From: Gp6-AA40 sp035293405
GTDB taxonomy: Bacteria > Acidobacteriota > Vicinamibacteria > Vicinamibacterales > UBA2999
Direction of reading: 5' to 3'
Length of the DNA stretch: 64,000 nt
Assembly: GCA_035293405.1 (NCBI GenBank)
Contig: DATDOE010000003.1
Coordinates: 1-64,000 of the forward strand
Shown piece by piece: positions 46,997 through 54,920 of this stretch; within the stretch, counting starts at the first letter, position 1; each line of letters begins with the position of its first letter. The notes under the pieces are model-generated. The model saw only the letters and a list, made by a program, of their open reading frames with translations, ran no database searches and was not told the origin of the DNA. A program made the translations under genes and the position numbers.

Positions 46997-48439
46997 TCAG
47001 AGGGCCGCATTGAGCGCACGCGCGGCGAGCGCCCGCACGCGTTCCACGACCTCCACGGCCTCGGCGCCGGACACCGGTCGCCCGACCTGGAAGCGATCGC
47101 CATCGAGCAGCGGCATCACGCCCGAAGCGACCACCACCGCCGCGGCCGGATACTGGACGTGGCGCTGGGTCATGTCGGCAATCGCCGGGCGCTGGTCGAG
47201 ACGCGCGCGGAGCGCCGTGTCGTTGGCGGCGACCACGGCAAGCAGCCTGCTCACCGCCGTGGCGAGATCGCCACGACGGACTCGCGTCCGAGGCTGGAAC
47301 GTATGGTTCTCGTACGGATCGATCACGCCCGCCTGGGCGACGGCCGCGATCCAGGTGGCGGCCCAGTGCTCGCGTGTGTCGGTGATCACCACTTGACGCT
47401 CGGGTGCCTGCCGCAACAACTCCTCGAGCCGCACGCCAATGAGCGCCGCCAGTTCACCGCGAGTCAGTTGCTCCGAGGTGAGCGCCGCCGTGAATTCGGC
47501 CGGCAGGCGCGCCTCTCGGGCCCGCTTCGACACCACGGCCAGGCGCGCTGTCAGATCGGCTGATGGATCGAGAGCGGCGGCCTGGCGATACGCCGCCTCG
47601 GCGCCGGCGAAATCCTCGCGTCCCTCGAGCAGCTCCCCAATCTGAACGAGCGACGCCACATCCATCGGGTCCAGGTCGAAGGCACGACGCAGATGCGCGA
47701 GGGCCTGATCGGCGCGTCCGTCCTTGCGCTCCACGATGCCCAGCTCGCGGTGCAGGAACGCGCTCTCGGGCGACGCCGCGAGCGCCCGCCCATACGCGAT
47801 CCGGGCCTCTGACATCCGCCCGGCCGAGGCTGCCGCGCGAGCCGCCTCGATGATGTCCTGCAGATTGCGGAATCGCAGCACCTCAGCGCGACGACGGACA
47901 TCCGTCAACGAGGGGTCCGCGGTCACCGCCGCGTCGAATGCGGCGAGCGCCTCGCTCTCCTTGCGAAGCGCGAGCAGCGCCTGCCCGCGGCCGACGAGCG
48001 CCGGGACGTAGGTGCTGGCCGCCGCCAGCGCGCTGTCGAAGGCAGTCACCGCGCGGTCGAAGTCCTTTCTCGCCAACGCGACATAGCCATGGCCGGCGTG
48101 CGCGGGATAGATCTTGGCGTGGCTCTTCAGCGCCGCGGCAAACTCGCGATCGGCGCTGCGCAAGTCATCGATCTGCAGGTAGCGCCAGCCCAGATCGACA
48201 TGCTCGGCGCCAAAAGTGCGCTGCATCGCCACGGGCACAGTGGGATACAGGAAGTCGGGATGGGCCGCGGTCGTCGGGACCGGCGGCACGACGCGCGACG
48301 CGCACCCCGCGAGCGTCACGCACAGCATCAACAGCCACACATACCGGCCACACGCCGACGCCCCGAGACACTGCGACCATGAGATCGACCGGATCCCGGT
48401 CAGTGCCTCACCACGTCGGCGTGACGTATCAGGGCACAT
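46997..48439 (-). CDS. Lipoprotein with TPR and SLH-like repeats
   Basis: About 480 residues. The lipobox LAGCAS (Cys about 47 from the chosen start) follows a hydrophobic stretch VWLLMLCVTL. Then come about five tetratricopeptide repeats (AHAGHGYVALARKDFDRAVTAFDSAL, PALVGRGQALLALRKESEALAAFDAAV, AFLHRELGIVERKDGRADQALAHLRRAF). C-terminal SLH-like segments follow (TRGELAALIGVRLEELL, ITDTREHWAATWIAAVAQAGVIDPYENHTFQPRTRVRRGDLATAVSRLL, IADMTQRHVQYPAAAVVVASGVMPLL). SLH domains bind cell-wall polymers. The start is uncertain: ATG 48439 overlaps hflX, shorter GTG 48340 or ATG 48328 would give a briefer signal. It is likely in the outer or inner membrane. Follows hflX. Confidence 0.8.
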   Translation of the reverse strand: MCPDTSRRRGEALTGIRSISWSQCLGASACGRYVWLLMLCVTLAGCASRVVPPVPTTAAHPDFLYPTVPVAMQRTFGAEHVDLGWRYLQIDDLRSADREFAAALKSHAKIYPAHAGHGYVALARKDFDRAVTAFDSALAAASTYVPALVGRGQALLALRKESEALAAFDAAVTADPSLTDVRRRAEVLRFRNLQDIIEAARAAASAGRMSEARIAYGRALAASPESAFLHRELGIVERKDGRADQALAHLRRAFDLDPMDVASLVQIGELLEGREDFAGAEAAYRQAAALDPSADLTARLAVVSKRAREARLPAEFTAALTSEQLTRGELAALIGVRLEELLRQAPERQVVITDTREHWAATWIAAVAQAGVIDPYENHTFQPRTRVRRGDLATAVSRLLAVVAANDTALRARLDQRPAIADMTQRHVQYPAAAVVVASGVMPLLDGDRFQVGRPVSGAEAVEVVERVRALAARALNAAL

Positions 48440-49706
48440 CGGCACGCTCCGTTTCGACGGCAAACGTCGTCAGCCGCTCGATGAAGCGTCTGGGGACATC
48501 GGCTTCGATGACCACGCGACCGTTGGTCGCCACGTGGCTGATGACGCGGGCCACGCGATACATACGCGCGATCTGCTGCCGATCGAAGTCCTTGCTGGCA
48601 TCGAAGGTGATCGTGATCCGGCGGGTATCGAGGGCCAGACGGGACGCGACCATCTGCAACAGCTCATCGACGCCGGCTCCCGTCCGTGCGGAGATCAGCG
48701 CCGCGCCTGGATCGGCCTCCCGAAGACGTCGTTGCTCGTCCGGGGTCGTGGCGTCGATCTTGTTGTAGACGTCGATCGTCGGCACGTCCACTGCCCCCAC
48801 CTCCTCCATCACTCGCTTCACGGCGCCAATGTGCCGGTCGCGCTCGGTGCTCGCCGCATCGATGACGTGGAGCACGAGCTCGGCCTCGGCCACTTGCTCG
48901 AGCGTGGCCCGGAACGCCGCAACCAGCGCATGCGGCAGGCGATCGATGAATCCCACCGTATCCGACACCAGAAGCTCCCGCCTGTCCGGCAGGCGGACCT
49001 GGCGCACGAGCGGATCGAGCGTGACGAACAGCGCGTCGGAGGCCGGGGCCGCTTCGTGCGTCAGCCGGTTGAACAGCGTGGTCTTTCCGGCGTTGGTGTA
49101 GCCCACCAGCGCGACCGTCGGCACGGACTGCTTCTGCCGGCGTTCCCGCAGTTGTGTTCGACGCTGCCGCACGCGATCGATCTCGCGCTGAATGGATTGA
49201 ATCCGCACTCGAATACGACGCCGATCGCTTTCGAGCTTCGTCTCACCAGGACCACGCGTGCCGATGCCGCCGCCCAGCCGGGACAACGCCGTCGATGAGC
49301 CGACCAGCCTCGGGAGCAGGTACTTCAACTGCGCCAGCTCCACCTGCCACTTGCCTTCCCGGGTTCGCGCCCGGCGGGCGAAGATGTCGAGAATCAGCTG
49401 CGTACGGTCAACGACCTTGCGCTCGAGTCGATCTTCGAGCTGGCGCTGCTGGGCCGGGGTCAGCTCGTTGTCGAAGATGACCACGTCAACGTCGGTTTCG
49501 GCGCAGGTCGCCGCAAGGCTCGCCAACTTGCCGCTGCCGATGAAGGTGGCTGGATCCGGCTTCGGCCGTTCCTGCAGCATCCGGAGGACGACCGACGCGC
49601 CGGCGGCGTCGGCAAGACCCGCCAGTTCATCGAGCGATTGATCCGCGTCAACGCGACGTGACGATCCGGTCACGAGGCCGACAAGGGCTGCGCGCTCTAC
49701 TGCCAC
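48429..49706 (-). CDS. hflX: GTPase HflX
   Basis: A 425-residue ribosome-associated GTPase. The N-terminal domain (residues 1-190) carries GSGKLASLAATCAETDVDVVIFDNELTPAQQRQLEDRL, GPGETKLESDRRRIRVRI (coiled coil) and then the G domain: GYTNAGKTTLFNRLT, DTVGFIDRLP, and NKID with SARTG. It splits stalled ribosomes and is tied to heat stress in other bacteria. GTG 49706 has no Shine-Dalgarno but TACGAT ends 5 nt before it. Its 3' end overlaps the TPR/SLH gene. Confidence 0.95.
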   Translation of the reverse strand: MAVERAALVGLVTGSSRRVDADQSLDELAGLADAAGASVVLRMLQERPKPDPATFIGSGKLASLAATCAETDVDVVIFDNELTPAQQRQLEDRLERKVVDRTQLILDIFARRARTREGKWQVELAQLKYLLPRLVGSSTALSRLGGGIGTRGPGETKLESDRRRIRVRIQSIQREIDRVRQRRTQLRERRQKQSVPTVALVGYTNAGKTTLFNRLTHEAAPASDALFVTLDPLVRQVRLPDRRELLVSDTVGFIDRLPHALVAAFRATLEQVAEAELVLHVIDAASTERDRHIGAVKRVMEEVGAVDVPTIDVYNKIDATTPDEQRRLREADPGAALISARTGAGVDELLQMVASRLALDTRRITITFDASKDFDRQQIARMYRVARVISHVATNGRVVIEADVPRRFIERLTTFAVETERADVP

Positions 49707-49711
49707 ACGCT

Positions 49712-49717
49712 ATCGTA
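49712..49717 (-). promoter_or_regulatory. -10 box TACGAT before hflX, leaderless candidate
   Basis: On the minus strand TACGAT lies 5 nt from GTG 49706, with no Shine-Dalgarno. Confidence 0.5.
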
Positions 49718-49740
49718 CAATTTTCGTGAACCCTTAGGTC

Positions 49741-49799
49741 GATCCGAACGACTCGAACGATCCGAACGATCCGAACGATCCGAACGATCCGAACGAGTA
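49741..49799. repeat. 9-bp GATCCGAAC tandem array (family C, copy 1)
   Basis: Six consecutive 9-bp units (GATCCGAAC, one GACTCGAAC variant, then GATCCGAAC x4) followed by a partial unit that runs to the MFS stop codon at 49800-49802. The array sits upstream of hflX and downstream of the MFS gene. The same units with the same variant recur at 54890. Confidence 0.9.
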
Positions 49800-51014
49800 C
49801 TAGGACTCATCCACCGGCGGCGCAGGCTCGACCGGAACGCCCCGCTCGACCATCACCTGACGGACGAGCAGAACGAGCAGCGCCAGCACGGCTGCACCCG
49901 ACAGAAACACCACGCGGATGCTGCGCGACGCCACCAGACCACTCAGGACCGGGCTCACGGCGGAGCCGATGAGCGAAGCGCCGGTCAAGAAGCCGAAGCC
50001 GACGCCGTGCGCATGACGGGGAACCACCGATCCCGCGGCGGTGAAGGCCGTCGTCTGTGCCGTGCCGGCCGCAACCCCAAAGCACGCGATGGTGACGAGG
50101 AGAATCCACGCCGAGTGAACGAGCGCGAATGCCCCAAGTGACGCCGCGGCCGCCAGCAGCGCCACGACGATGACGGCGCGGGCCGTCGTGCGCTGGAGCA
50201 GGAGAGCGGCGAGCTGATGGCCGACGACCGCCGAGATTGCCAGCGCCGAGAAGAGGAAGCCGACCAGCAGCGCGGCCCGGCCGGAACCGTAGCCGATCTG
50301 CGTCACGTGCAGGAGCAGGACCGGACCGAAGCTGCGGTCCACCACCTGCAGCGCGAAGATGACCAGCATCAGCAGCAGGAAATTCTCGAATGCCAGTACG
50401 TTGCTGAAACTGATGCGCTCCTCTTCACGGTCATGGCGCACCGCTTTCCGCGGCTCGGTATACATGATCGCCACCATGATGAACGCGGCGGCGTACACGG
50501 CAGACGAGACCAGAAAGGTGTTCCGCAGCCCCACGGCTGAGGCGAGCAGACCGCCGATCACCGGGCCGATCGCCGGCCCGATGCGCTGGGCGGTCTGCAC
50601 CGAGCCGATGGCGCTGGCCATCTGGTTCCGCGGCGCCGAGAGCGCGGCCATCGTCAAGGTGAGAGGACCGTAGCCGGCGACGAAGCCCTGCACCGCGCGC
50701 AGGGCAAAGAGGTGCCACGGGCGGGTGGCATAGGCCATCAGGACCATCACGACGATGCAGCTGAAGAGAGATCGCTGGACGAGGAGCTTGTTGCCGAAGC
50801 GGTCTCCGACGCGCCCCCACAAGGGGGCGCAGACCGCGGTAATGGCTGGCGTGACGCCGAGCGTGATGCCGGTCCACAGCGCGACCTCGCCGGTGTCGGT
50901 CACGCCGAGCTCCTGGATGTAGCGGGCCAGAAACGGCATCACCAGCGTGAAGCCGGTGAAGCCGACAAACGATGCGGCGATGACCGCGATCTGGTTCCGC
51001 CGCCAGCTCTCCAC
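49800..51014 (-). CDS. Major facilitator superfamily transporter
   Basis: A 404-residue, 12-helix MFS protein. The loop 2-3 motif region GRVGDRFGNKLLVQRSLF fits the MFS signature G-x3-D-R-x-G, and the linker GAFALVHSAWILLVTIACFGVAAG begins the second half. Substrate unknown; drug or sugar exporters are plausible. It starts with GTG 51014, 5 bp after the glpX stop (GTGGAGAGC), so it is probably coupled to glpX. A 9-bp repeat array touches its stop. Confidence 0.85.
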   Translation of the reverse strand: MESWRRNQIAVIAASFVGFTGFTLVMPFLARYIQELGVTDTGEVALWTGITLGVTPAITAVCAPLWGRVGDRFGNKLLVQRSLFSCIVVMVLMAYATRPWHLFALRAVQGFVAGYGPLTLTMAALSAPRNQMASAIGSVQTAQRIGPAIGPVIGGLLASAVGLRNTFLVSSAVYAAAFIMVAIMYTEPRKAVRHDREEERISFSNVLAFENFLLLMLVIFALQVVDRSFGPVLLLHVTQIGYGSGRAALLVGFLFSALAISAVVGHQLAALLLQRTTARAVIVVALLAAAASLGAFALVHSAWILLVTIACFGVAAGTAQTTAFTAAGSVVPRHAHGVGFGFLTGASLIGSAVSPVLSGLVASRSIRVVFLSGAAVLALLVLLVRQVMVERGVPVEPAPPVDES

Positions 51015-51019
51015 TGCGC

Positions 51020-52063
51020 TCAGAAGCGGATATTGCCGATCGCGCCTTCCTTGCCAGGCTTGACGTGGATGCTGTCGATGAAGCGAATCCGGTACGGGTG
51101 CGTCTGCATGACGAGCGAGGTCGTCCGGACGCCGTCACCGAAGAACCGCACGCCTTTCATCAGCGTCCCGTCCGTCACGCCGGTCGCCGCGAACACGATG
51201 TTGCTGCCGGACGCCAGATCCTTCGATCGATAGATCTTCTTCACGTCGGTGATGCCCATCGCGCGGCAGCGCTGCTCGTGCTCGGGCGTGCTGACCACCA
51301 GCCTCGCGAAAATCTCTCCACCGAGGCATCGCATGGCCGCGGCGGTAATCACGCCCTCCGGCGCACCGCCGATGCCCATGACCGCATGAACGCCGCTGCC
51401 AAGGACGGCGGCGGTGATGCCGGCCGACAGATCGCCGTCTCCGATCAGGCGGATGCGGGCACCCGTCGAGCGGATCTCCTCGATGAGCGTCTCGTGTCTG
51501 GGTCGATCGAGGACGATGACGACCAGGTCCTCGACGCGGCGGCCAAGCGCCTGCGCGATCGCCCGCAGGTTGAACCGCACCGGCGCGTCCAGGTCGACGA
51601 CATCGCGAGAGCTGGGACCCACGACCAGCTTCTCCATGTAGATGTCGGGCGCATGGAGCAGGCCGCCCTTCTCTGACGCCGCGAGTACGGCCAGCGCATT
51701 CGGCGCGCCAGTGGCGCAGAGGTTGGTGCCCTCGAGCGGATCCACGGCGATGTCCACCTCGGGATAGTCGCCGGTATTCCCGGCCCGCACGACCATCCCG
51801 ACCTTCTCGCCGATGTAGAGCATCGGCGCCTCGTCGCGTTCGCCTTCGCCGATGACGATGGTGCCGTCAATCGGCACCGAGTCCATCTCACTGCGCATGG
51901 CTTCGACCGCCACTTGATCGGACTTGTGGCGATCGCCCTGTCCCATCGTGTGCGCACAGGCGATGGCGGCGCGCTCGACGACGCGGAGGAAATCGAGCGA
52001 GAGATCGGACTCAGCGAGCGTCGAGGCGCCTGAATCCAGGTTCTTCACAGTCGTCGTGGCCAT
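51020..52063 (-). CDS. glpX: Fructose-1,6-bisphosphatase class II
   Basis: A 347-residue GlpX-type enzyme removing the 1-phosphate of fructose-1,6-bisphosphate in gluconeogenesis. Metal/substrate motifs: IDGTIVIGEGERDEAPMLYIGE, DIAVDPLEGTNLCA, GIGGAPEGVITAAAM, and DGTLMKGVRFFGDGVRTTSLVM. ATG 52063 is chosen because GGGAG lies about 5 nt upstream; the other in-frame ATGs are further away. Part of the minus-strand unit bactofilin, methyltransferase, glpX, MFS. Confidence 0.95.
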   Translation of the reverse strand: MATTTVKNLDSGASTLAESDLSLDFLRVVERAAIACAHTMGQGDRHKSDQVAVEAMRSEMDSVPIDGTIVIGEGERDEAPMLYIGEKVGMVVRAGNTGDYPEVDIAVDPLEGTNLCATGAPNALAVLAASEKGGLLHAPDIYMEKLVVGPSSRDVVDLDAPVRFNLRAIAQALGRRVEDLVVIVLDRPRHETLIEEIRSTGARIRLIGDGDLSAGITAAVLGSGVHAVMGIGGAPEGVITAAAMRCLGGEIFARLVVSTPEHEQRCRAMGITDVKKIYRSKDLASGSNIVFAATGVTDGTLMKGVRFFGDGVRTTSLVMQTHPYRIRFIDSIHVKPGKEGAIGNIRF

Positions 52064-52128
52064 CATGTCTCCCAAGTACTCGTCGGATCCAGCAACCGTT
52101 GCTCATCTGTGAGGTCGAAGTCCAGCAT

Positions 52129-52812
52129 TCAGCTCTTGGGGGCCTCACTGGGTGCGATCGCTGCCTCAGCCTGCTTCCGGAACAGGACCTCGCGCTGGTT
52201 GCTTTTCAGCAGGAACTGCTCAGCGATGCGAAGTGGCTCGAACAGCCGCTGGATATCACGGTTCGGCAGCGGACGCTGCTTCGCACGGGCCGCGACATAC
52301 GGTCGGTGCTGCAGGCTGGACTGGTTCACCACGACGTGACGGGTGTACTCCGCCCGCGCGCCGGGCTGCGGTTCGGCTGTGCTGAAGAGCGCCAGCAGCA
52401 CGCCGTCCGGCCGCAGGACGCGCGTCAATTGCTCGGCCAGGCTTTTTGCAGATTTCTTGTCCAGGTAGTCGAAGACGTCCCAGCAGAGGATGCCGTCGAT
52501 GCTCCCGGAATCCTGTGGAAAGCGTTTCGAGAGTGATGCCGGCAGATCGTCGAGCTTGCCCTCGCGCACATGCCGGTCGATGTCCTTCGACAGATCCTCG
52601 ACGATGATCTTGCAGCCAAGCTGCTCACCGAAAAAGCTGACGTTGGATCCGACGACGGGTCCGAGGTCGAGCAGCACGGGCTGCTGCCGCGCGCTCAAGC
52701 TGGCGACGAAGCGCGGCAGCACTTTGGTTGGATGTACCGGCGCGTCAGACGCGCCGACAACTGAATCGGCGTGTTCCTTGCGACGACGGGAGAACAAATC
52801 GGAGAGCGCCAC
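52129..52812 (-). CDS. SAM-dependent methyltransferase-like protein
   Basis: A 227-residue class I methyltransferase-like fold: motif I PVLLDLGPVVGSNVSFFGEQLGCKIIVEDL, motif IV/V region DGILCWDVFDYLDKKSAKSLAEQLTRVLRPDGVLLALFS. The glycine-rich loop is atypical (LGPVVGSN rather than GxGxG), so cofactor binding is not certain. The C-terminal region is Lys/Arg/Glu rich. It lies between bactofilin and glpX on the same strand; target not known. Confidence 0.7.
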   Translation of the reverse strand: MALSDLFSRRRKEHADSVVGASDAPVHPTKVLPRFVASLSARQQPVLLDLGPVVGSNVSFFGEQLGCKIIVEDLSKDIDRHVREGKLDDLPASLSKRFPQDSGSIDGILCWDVFDYLDKKSAKSLAEQLTRVLRPDGVLLALFSTAEPQPGARAEYTRHVVVNQSSLQHRPYVAARAKQRPLPNRDIQRLFEPLRIAEQFLLKSNQREVLFRKQAEAAIAPSEAPKS

Positions 52813-52878
52813 CGGCTTGAGTGATGTGGTGATCTTCGGTCAGCAGGGCACCAACCAAAGATCACCGCGTGCCACGCC

Positions 52879-53409
52879 CTAGTGCGCGGCGGGCTGAGGC
52901 TGGGCCTTTTCCTGCGCGGCTGGCTGCGCGGCCGGCTTCTGGGGCTGCGCGGCACCGGGCTGTCCGCCCTTGCGCTGCATGTCAACGCTGCCGCGGAAGT
53001 GAGCGCCTTCGGCGATGGCCACGCGCGGCGCGATGATATCGCCGTCCACGGAACCGCCATCGCGAATGTCCACCTTCTCCGACGCGGTGACGTTGCCGTT
53101 GACCTCGCCGAGCACGATCACGGCCTTTGCGAAGACCTGAGCCTTGATCTTGCCGTTCGGGCCGATGGTGAGGACGTGATCCTTCAACTCGATCCGTCCC
53201 TCGACGTGCCCTTCGACGGTGAGGTCTTCGCTGCCGTTCAATTCACCCTTGATGACGACCGACTTGCCGATATTCACCATGTCCCTCTCGATCCGCCGGC
53301 TCTCCGGCTGCGACGCCACCGGCACGCTGGCCGGCTGGGTGGAGACGACCGGCGCCGGGGTCACCGGCTGGCCACTGGTCGGTTTCACCGCTTCATCACG
53401 CTTCCACAT
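52879..53409 (-). CDS. Bactofilin (polymer-forming cytoskeletal protein)
   Basis: A 176-residue bactofilin: N-terminal Pro/Val/Ser-rich tail (1-42), the beta-helix repeat core about 45-145 (NIGKSVVIKGELNGSEDLTVEGHVEGRIELKDHVLTIGPNGKIKAQVFAKAVIVLGEVNGNVTASEKVDIRDGGSVDGDIIAP), and an Ala/Gln/Pro-rich C-terminal tail (about 150-176). It self-assembles without nucleotide and helps place peptidoglycan or polysaccharide machinery. ATG 53409 is the start, since GGAGG lies 8 nt upstream and the frame in front of it is not conserved. Confidence 0.94.
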   Translation of the reverse strand: MWKRDEAVKPTSGQPVTPAPVVSTQPASVPVASQPESRRIERDMVNIGKSVVIKGELNGSEDLTVEGHVEGRIELKDHVLTIGPNGKIKAQVFAKAVIVLGEVNGNVTASEKVDIRDGGSVDGDIIAPRVAIAEGAHFRGSVDMQRKGGQPGAAQPQKPAAQPAAQEKAQPQPAAH

Positions 53410-53527
53410 GTCGCGTCCTCCGCCCCGACGGGCGTTATCTGGAATATGCCACTTGCTTGGACCCACGACGACAACCCAGTTGTTGACTGCAACTCGAGGG
53501 TCTCCAAACCAGACGACCCGTCGTGTC

Positions 53528-53610
53528 CTTGCCGCCTGGGCTCGTACGCAGGGGGAAGCCCGGCAAGCGATGCACACCCGCAAACGCGGGCTTGGCTGGG
53601 CGGGAGCCCA
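53528..53610 (-). other. Structured 5' leader of the bactofilin transcript
   Basis: The stretch from the promoter to the gene (about 53410-53607) begins with three stable stem-loops. In plus-strand coordinates: CTTGCC/GGCAAG (53528-53533 with 53562-53567) extended by GGGCT/AGCCC; CCCGC-AAAC-GCGGG (53577-53590); and TGGGC-GGGA-GCCCA (53597-53610). As the minus-strand promoter starts transcription at about 53607, these lie at the 5' end of the leader. They may be regulatory or stabilising. They do not match a riboswitch that I can recognise. Confidence 0.45.
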
Positions 53611-53613
53611 CAG

Positions 53614-53643
53614 AGTATATCGGCCGGTCGAAATATCTGTCTA
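53614..53643 (-). promoter_or_regulatory. Sigma70-type promoter of the bactofilin operon
   Basis: On the minus strand TAGACA (53638-53643, one change from TTGACA) and TATACT (53614-53619, one change from TATAAT) are 18 bp apart. Transcription would start near 53607, giving about a 200-nt leader. Confidence 0.65.
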
Positions 53644-53722
53644 GTCGTTTTGGGGCCAAGACTTAGGCGAGATGCTACAGTTGTTGGGGAGAACAGGCGG
53701 ATCTGAAGACTCCGCCTCGACG

Positions 53723-54889
53723 ATGACCCGTATTTACCTCGATCACAACGCCACCACCCCCCCCTCGGCCGCCGTCGTGGATCAGATGACGCTGACCCTC
53801 AGGGAGGAGTTTGGCAACCCGTCGAGCGTCCACCACTTCGGGCAGCGGGCCAAGGCCGCCATCGATGAGGCCCGATCCGCGGTGGCCAGGCTGCTTGGCG
53901 CGGATCCGTCCGAAATCGTCTTCACCGGCGGGGGAACAGAAGGCGACAATCTGGCCATTCGAGGCGTCGCTGAGGCGCTCGAGGCAACCGGCCGCAAGCA
54001 CCTGATTGCCACTGCGATTGAGCACGAGGCGGTGCTCAACACGCTGAAGGCCCTGGCCCGCCGAGGTTGGACAACTACTCTACTGCCGGTCGGCGAAAGC
54101 GGGGTTGTGTCGCCGGAGGCCCTCCGCGAGGCGCTGACCGATGAGACTGCGCTCGTCTCGGTCATGCACGCCAACAACGAGATTGGGACCATCCAGCCCA
54201 TAGCCGAGTTGGCGCGCATCGCCCGGGAGCGGCGCGCGGTGTTTCACACCGACGCGGTGCAGTCAGCCGGCAAGATTCCGATCGACGTCAAAGCGCTGGG
54301 CGTGGACCTGCTCTCGATCTCGGCGCACAAGTTCTACGGCCCGAAGGGCGTGGGGGCTCTGTGGATTCGCCGCGGGCTTCGACTCCAGGCGCCGATCACC
54401 GGCGGCAAGCAGGAGCGGAGTCGCCGGGCCGGCACCGAGAACGTCGCCGGCATCACTGGCATGGGCGTGGCCGCTCAACACGCGCGAGCGAAGATGGCCG
54501 AGGAAGCGGCGCGACTGGCGCCGCTGCGTGACCGGCTCGAAGAGGGCGTGCTTCGCCATGTGCCCGGCACGGCTGTGAATGGGCTCCGGTCGCTTCGCGT
54601 TCCCAACACGACCAATATCAGCTTCGACCGGACCGAGGCCGAGTCGCTACTGATTGCCCTCGACCTCGCAGGCATCGCGGTGTCAACGGGATCAGCCTGC
54701 TCGTCGGGCACGCTCGAGCCTTCGCACGTCCTGAAGGCGATGGGCTTTCCCGCACACCGCACGCAGAACTCGATTCGCTTCAGCCTGGGTACCGCAAACA
54801 CCGAGGCGGACATCGATCGCGTGATCGCGGTTCTGCCGGGGATTGTGGAGAAGCTTCGCAGCCTGACGCGAACACCGGTTCGTGTGTGA
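53723..54889 (+). CDS. Cysteine desulfurase (NifS/IscS family)
   Basis: A 388-residue PLP enzyme taking sulfur from cysteine for Fe-S clusters and tRNA thiolation. N-terminal MTRIYLDHNATTPPS, the PLP Lys in SISAHKFYGPKGVGALWIRRG, and the persulfide Cys in STGSACSSGTLEPSHVLKAMG. The residues around it fit the IscS/NifS class. ATG 53723 is the usual family start. It precedes mnmA, separated by a 9-bp repeat array; the pair supplies sulfur for 2-thiouridine, as in other bacteria. Confidence 0.95.
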   Translation: MTRIYLDHNATTPPSAAVVDQMTLTLREEFGNPSSVHHFGQRAKAAIDEARSAVARLLGADPSEIVFTGGGTEGDNLAIRGVAEALEATGRKHLIATAIEHEAVLNTLKALARRGWTTTLLPVGESGVVSPEALREALTDETALVSVMHANNEIGTIQPIAELARIARERRAVFHTDAVQSAGKIPIDVKALGVDLLSISAHKFYGPKGVGALWIRRGLRLQAPITGGKQERSRRAGTENVAGITGMGVAAQHARAKMAEEAARLAPLRDRLEEGVLRHVPGTAVNGLRSLRVPNTTNISFDRTEAESLLIALDLAGIAVSTGSACSSGTLEPSHVLKAMGFPAHRTQNSIRFSLGTANTEADIDRVIAVLPGIVEKLRSLTRTPVRV

Positions 54890-54920
54890 ACGACTCGAAC
54901 GATCCGAACGATCCGAACGA
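54890..54920. repeat. 9-bp GATCCGAAC tandem array (family C, copy 2)
   Basis: CGACTCGAA followed by two CGATCCGAA units lie exactly between the TGA stop of the desulfurase and the ATG of mnmA. The variant GACTCGAAC is followed by GATCCGAAC as at 49741. Confidence 0.85.

Noticed and set aside
49741..49799. Possible CRISPR array
   Set aside because: Units are 9 bp with no spacers; it is a simple tandem array.
53528..53610. c-di-GMP class I riboswitch
   Set aside because: There is GCAAACG-like sequence and hairpins, but the conserved GNRA loop, receptor and P1 arrangement could not be matched on either strand.
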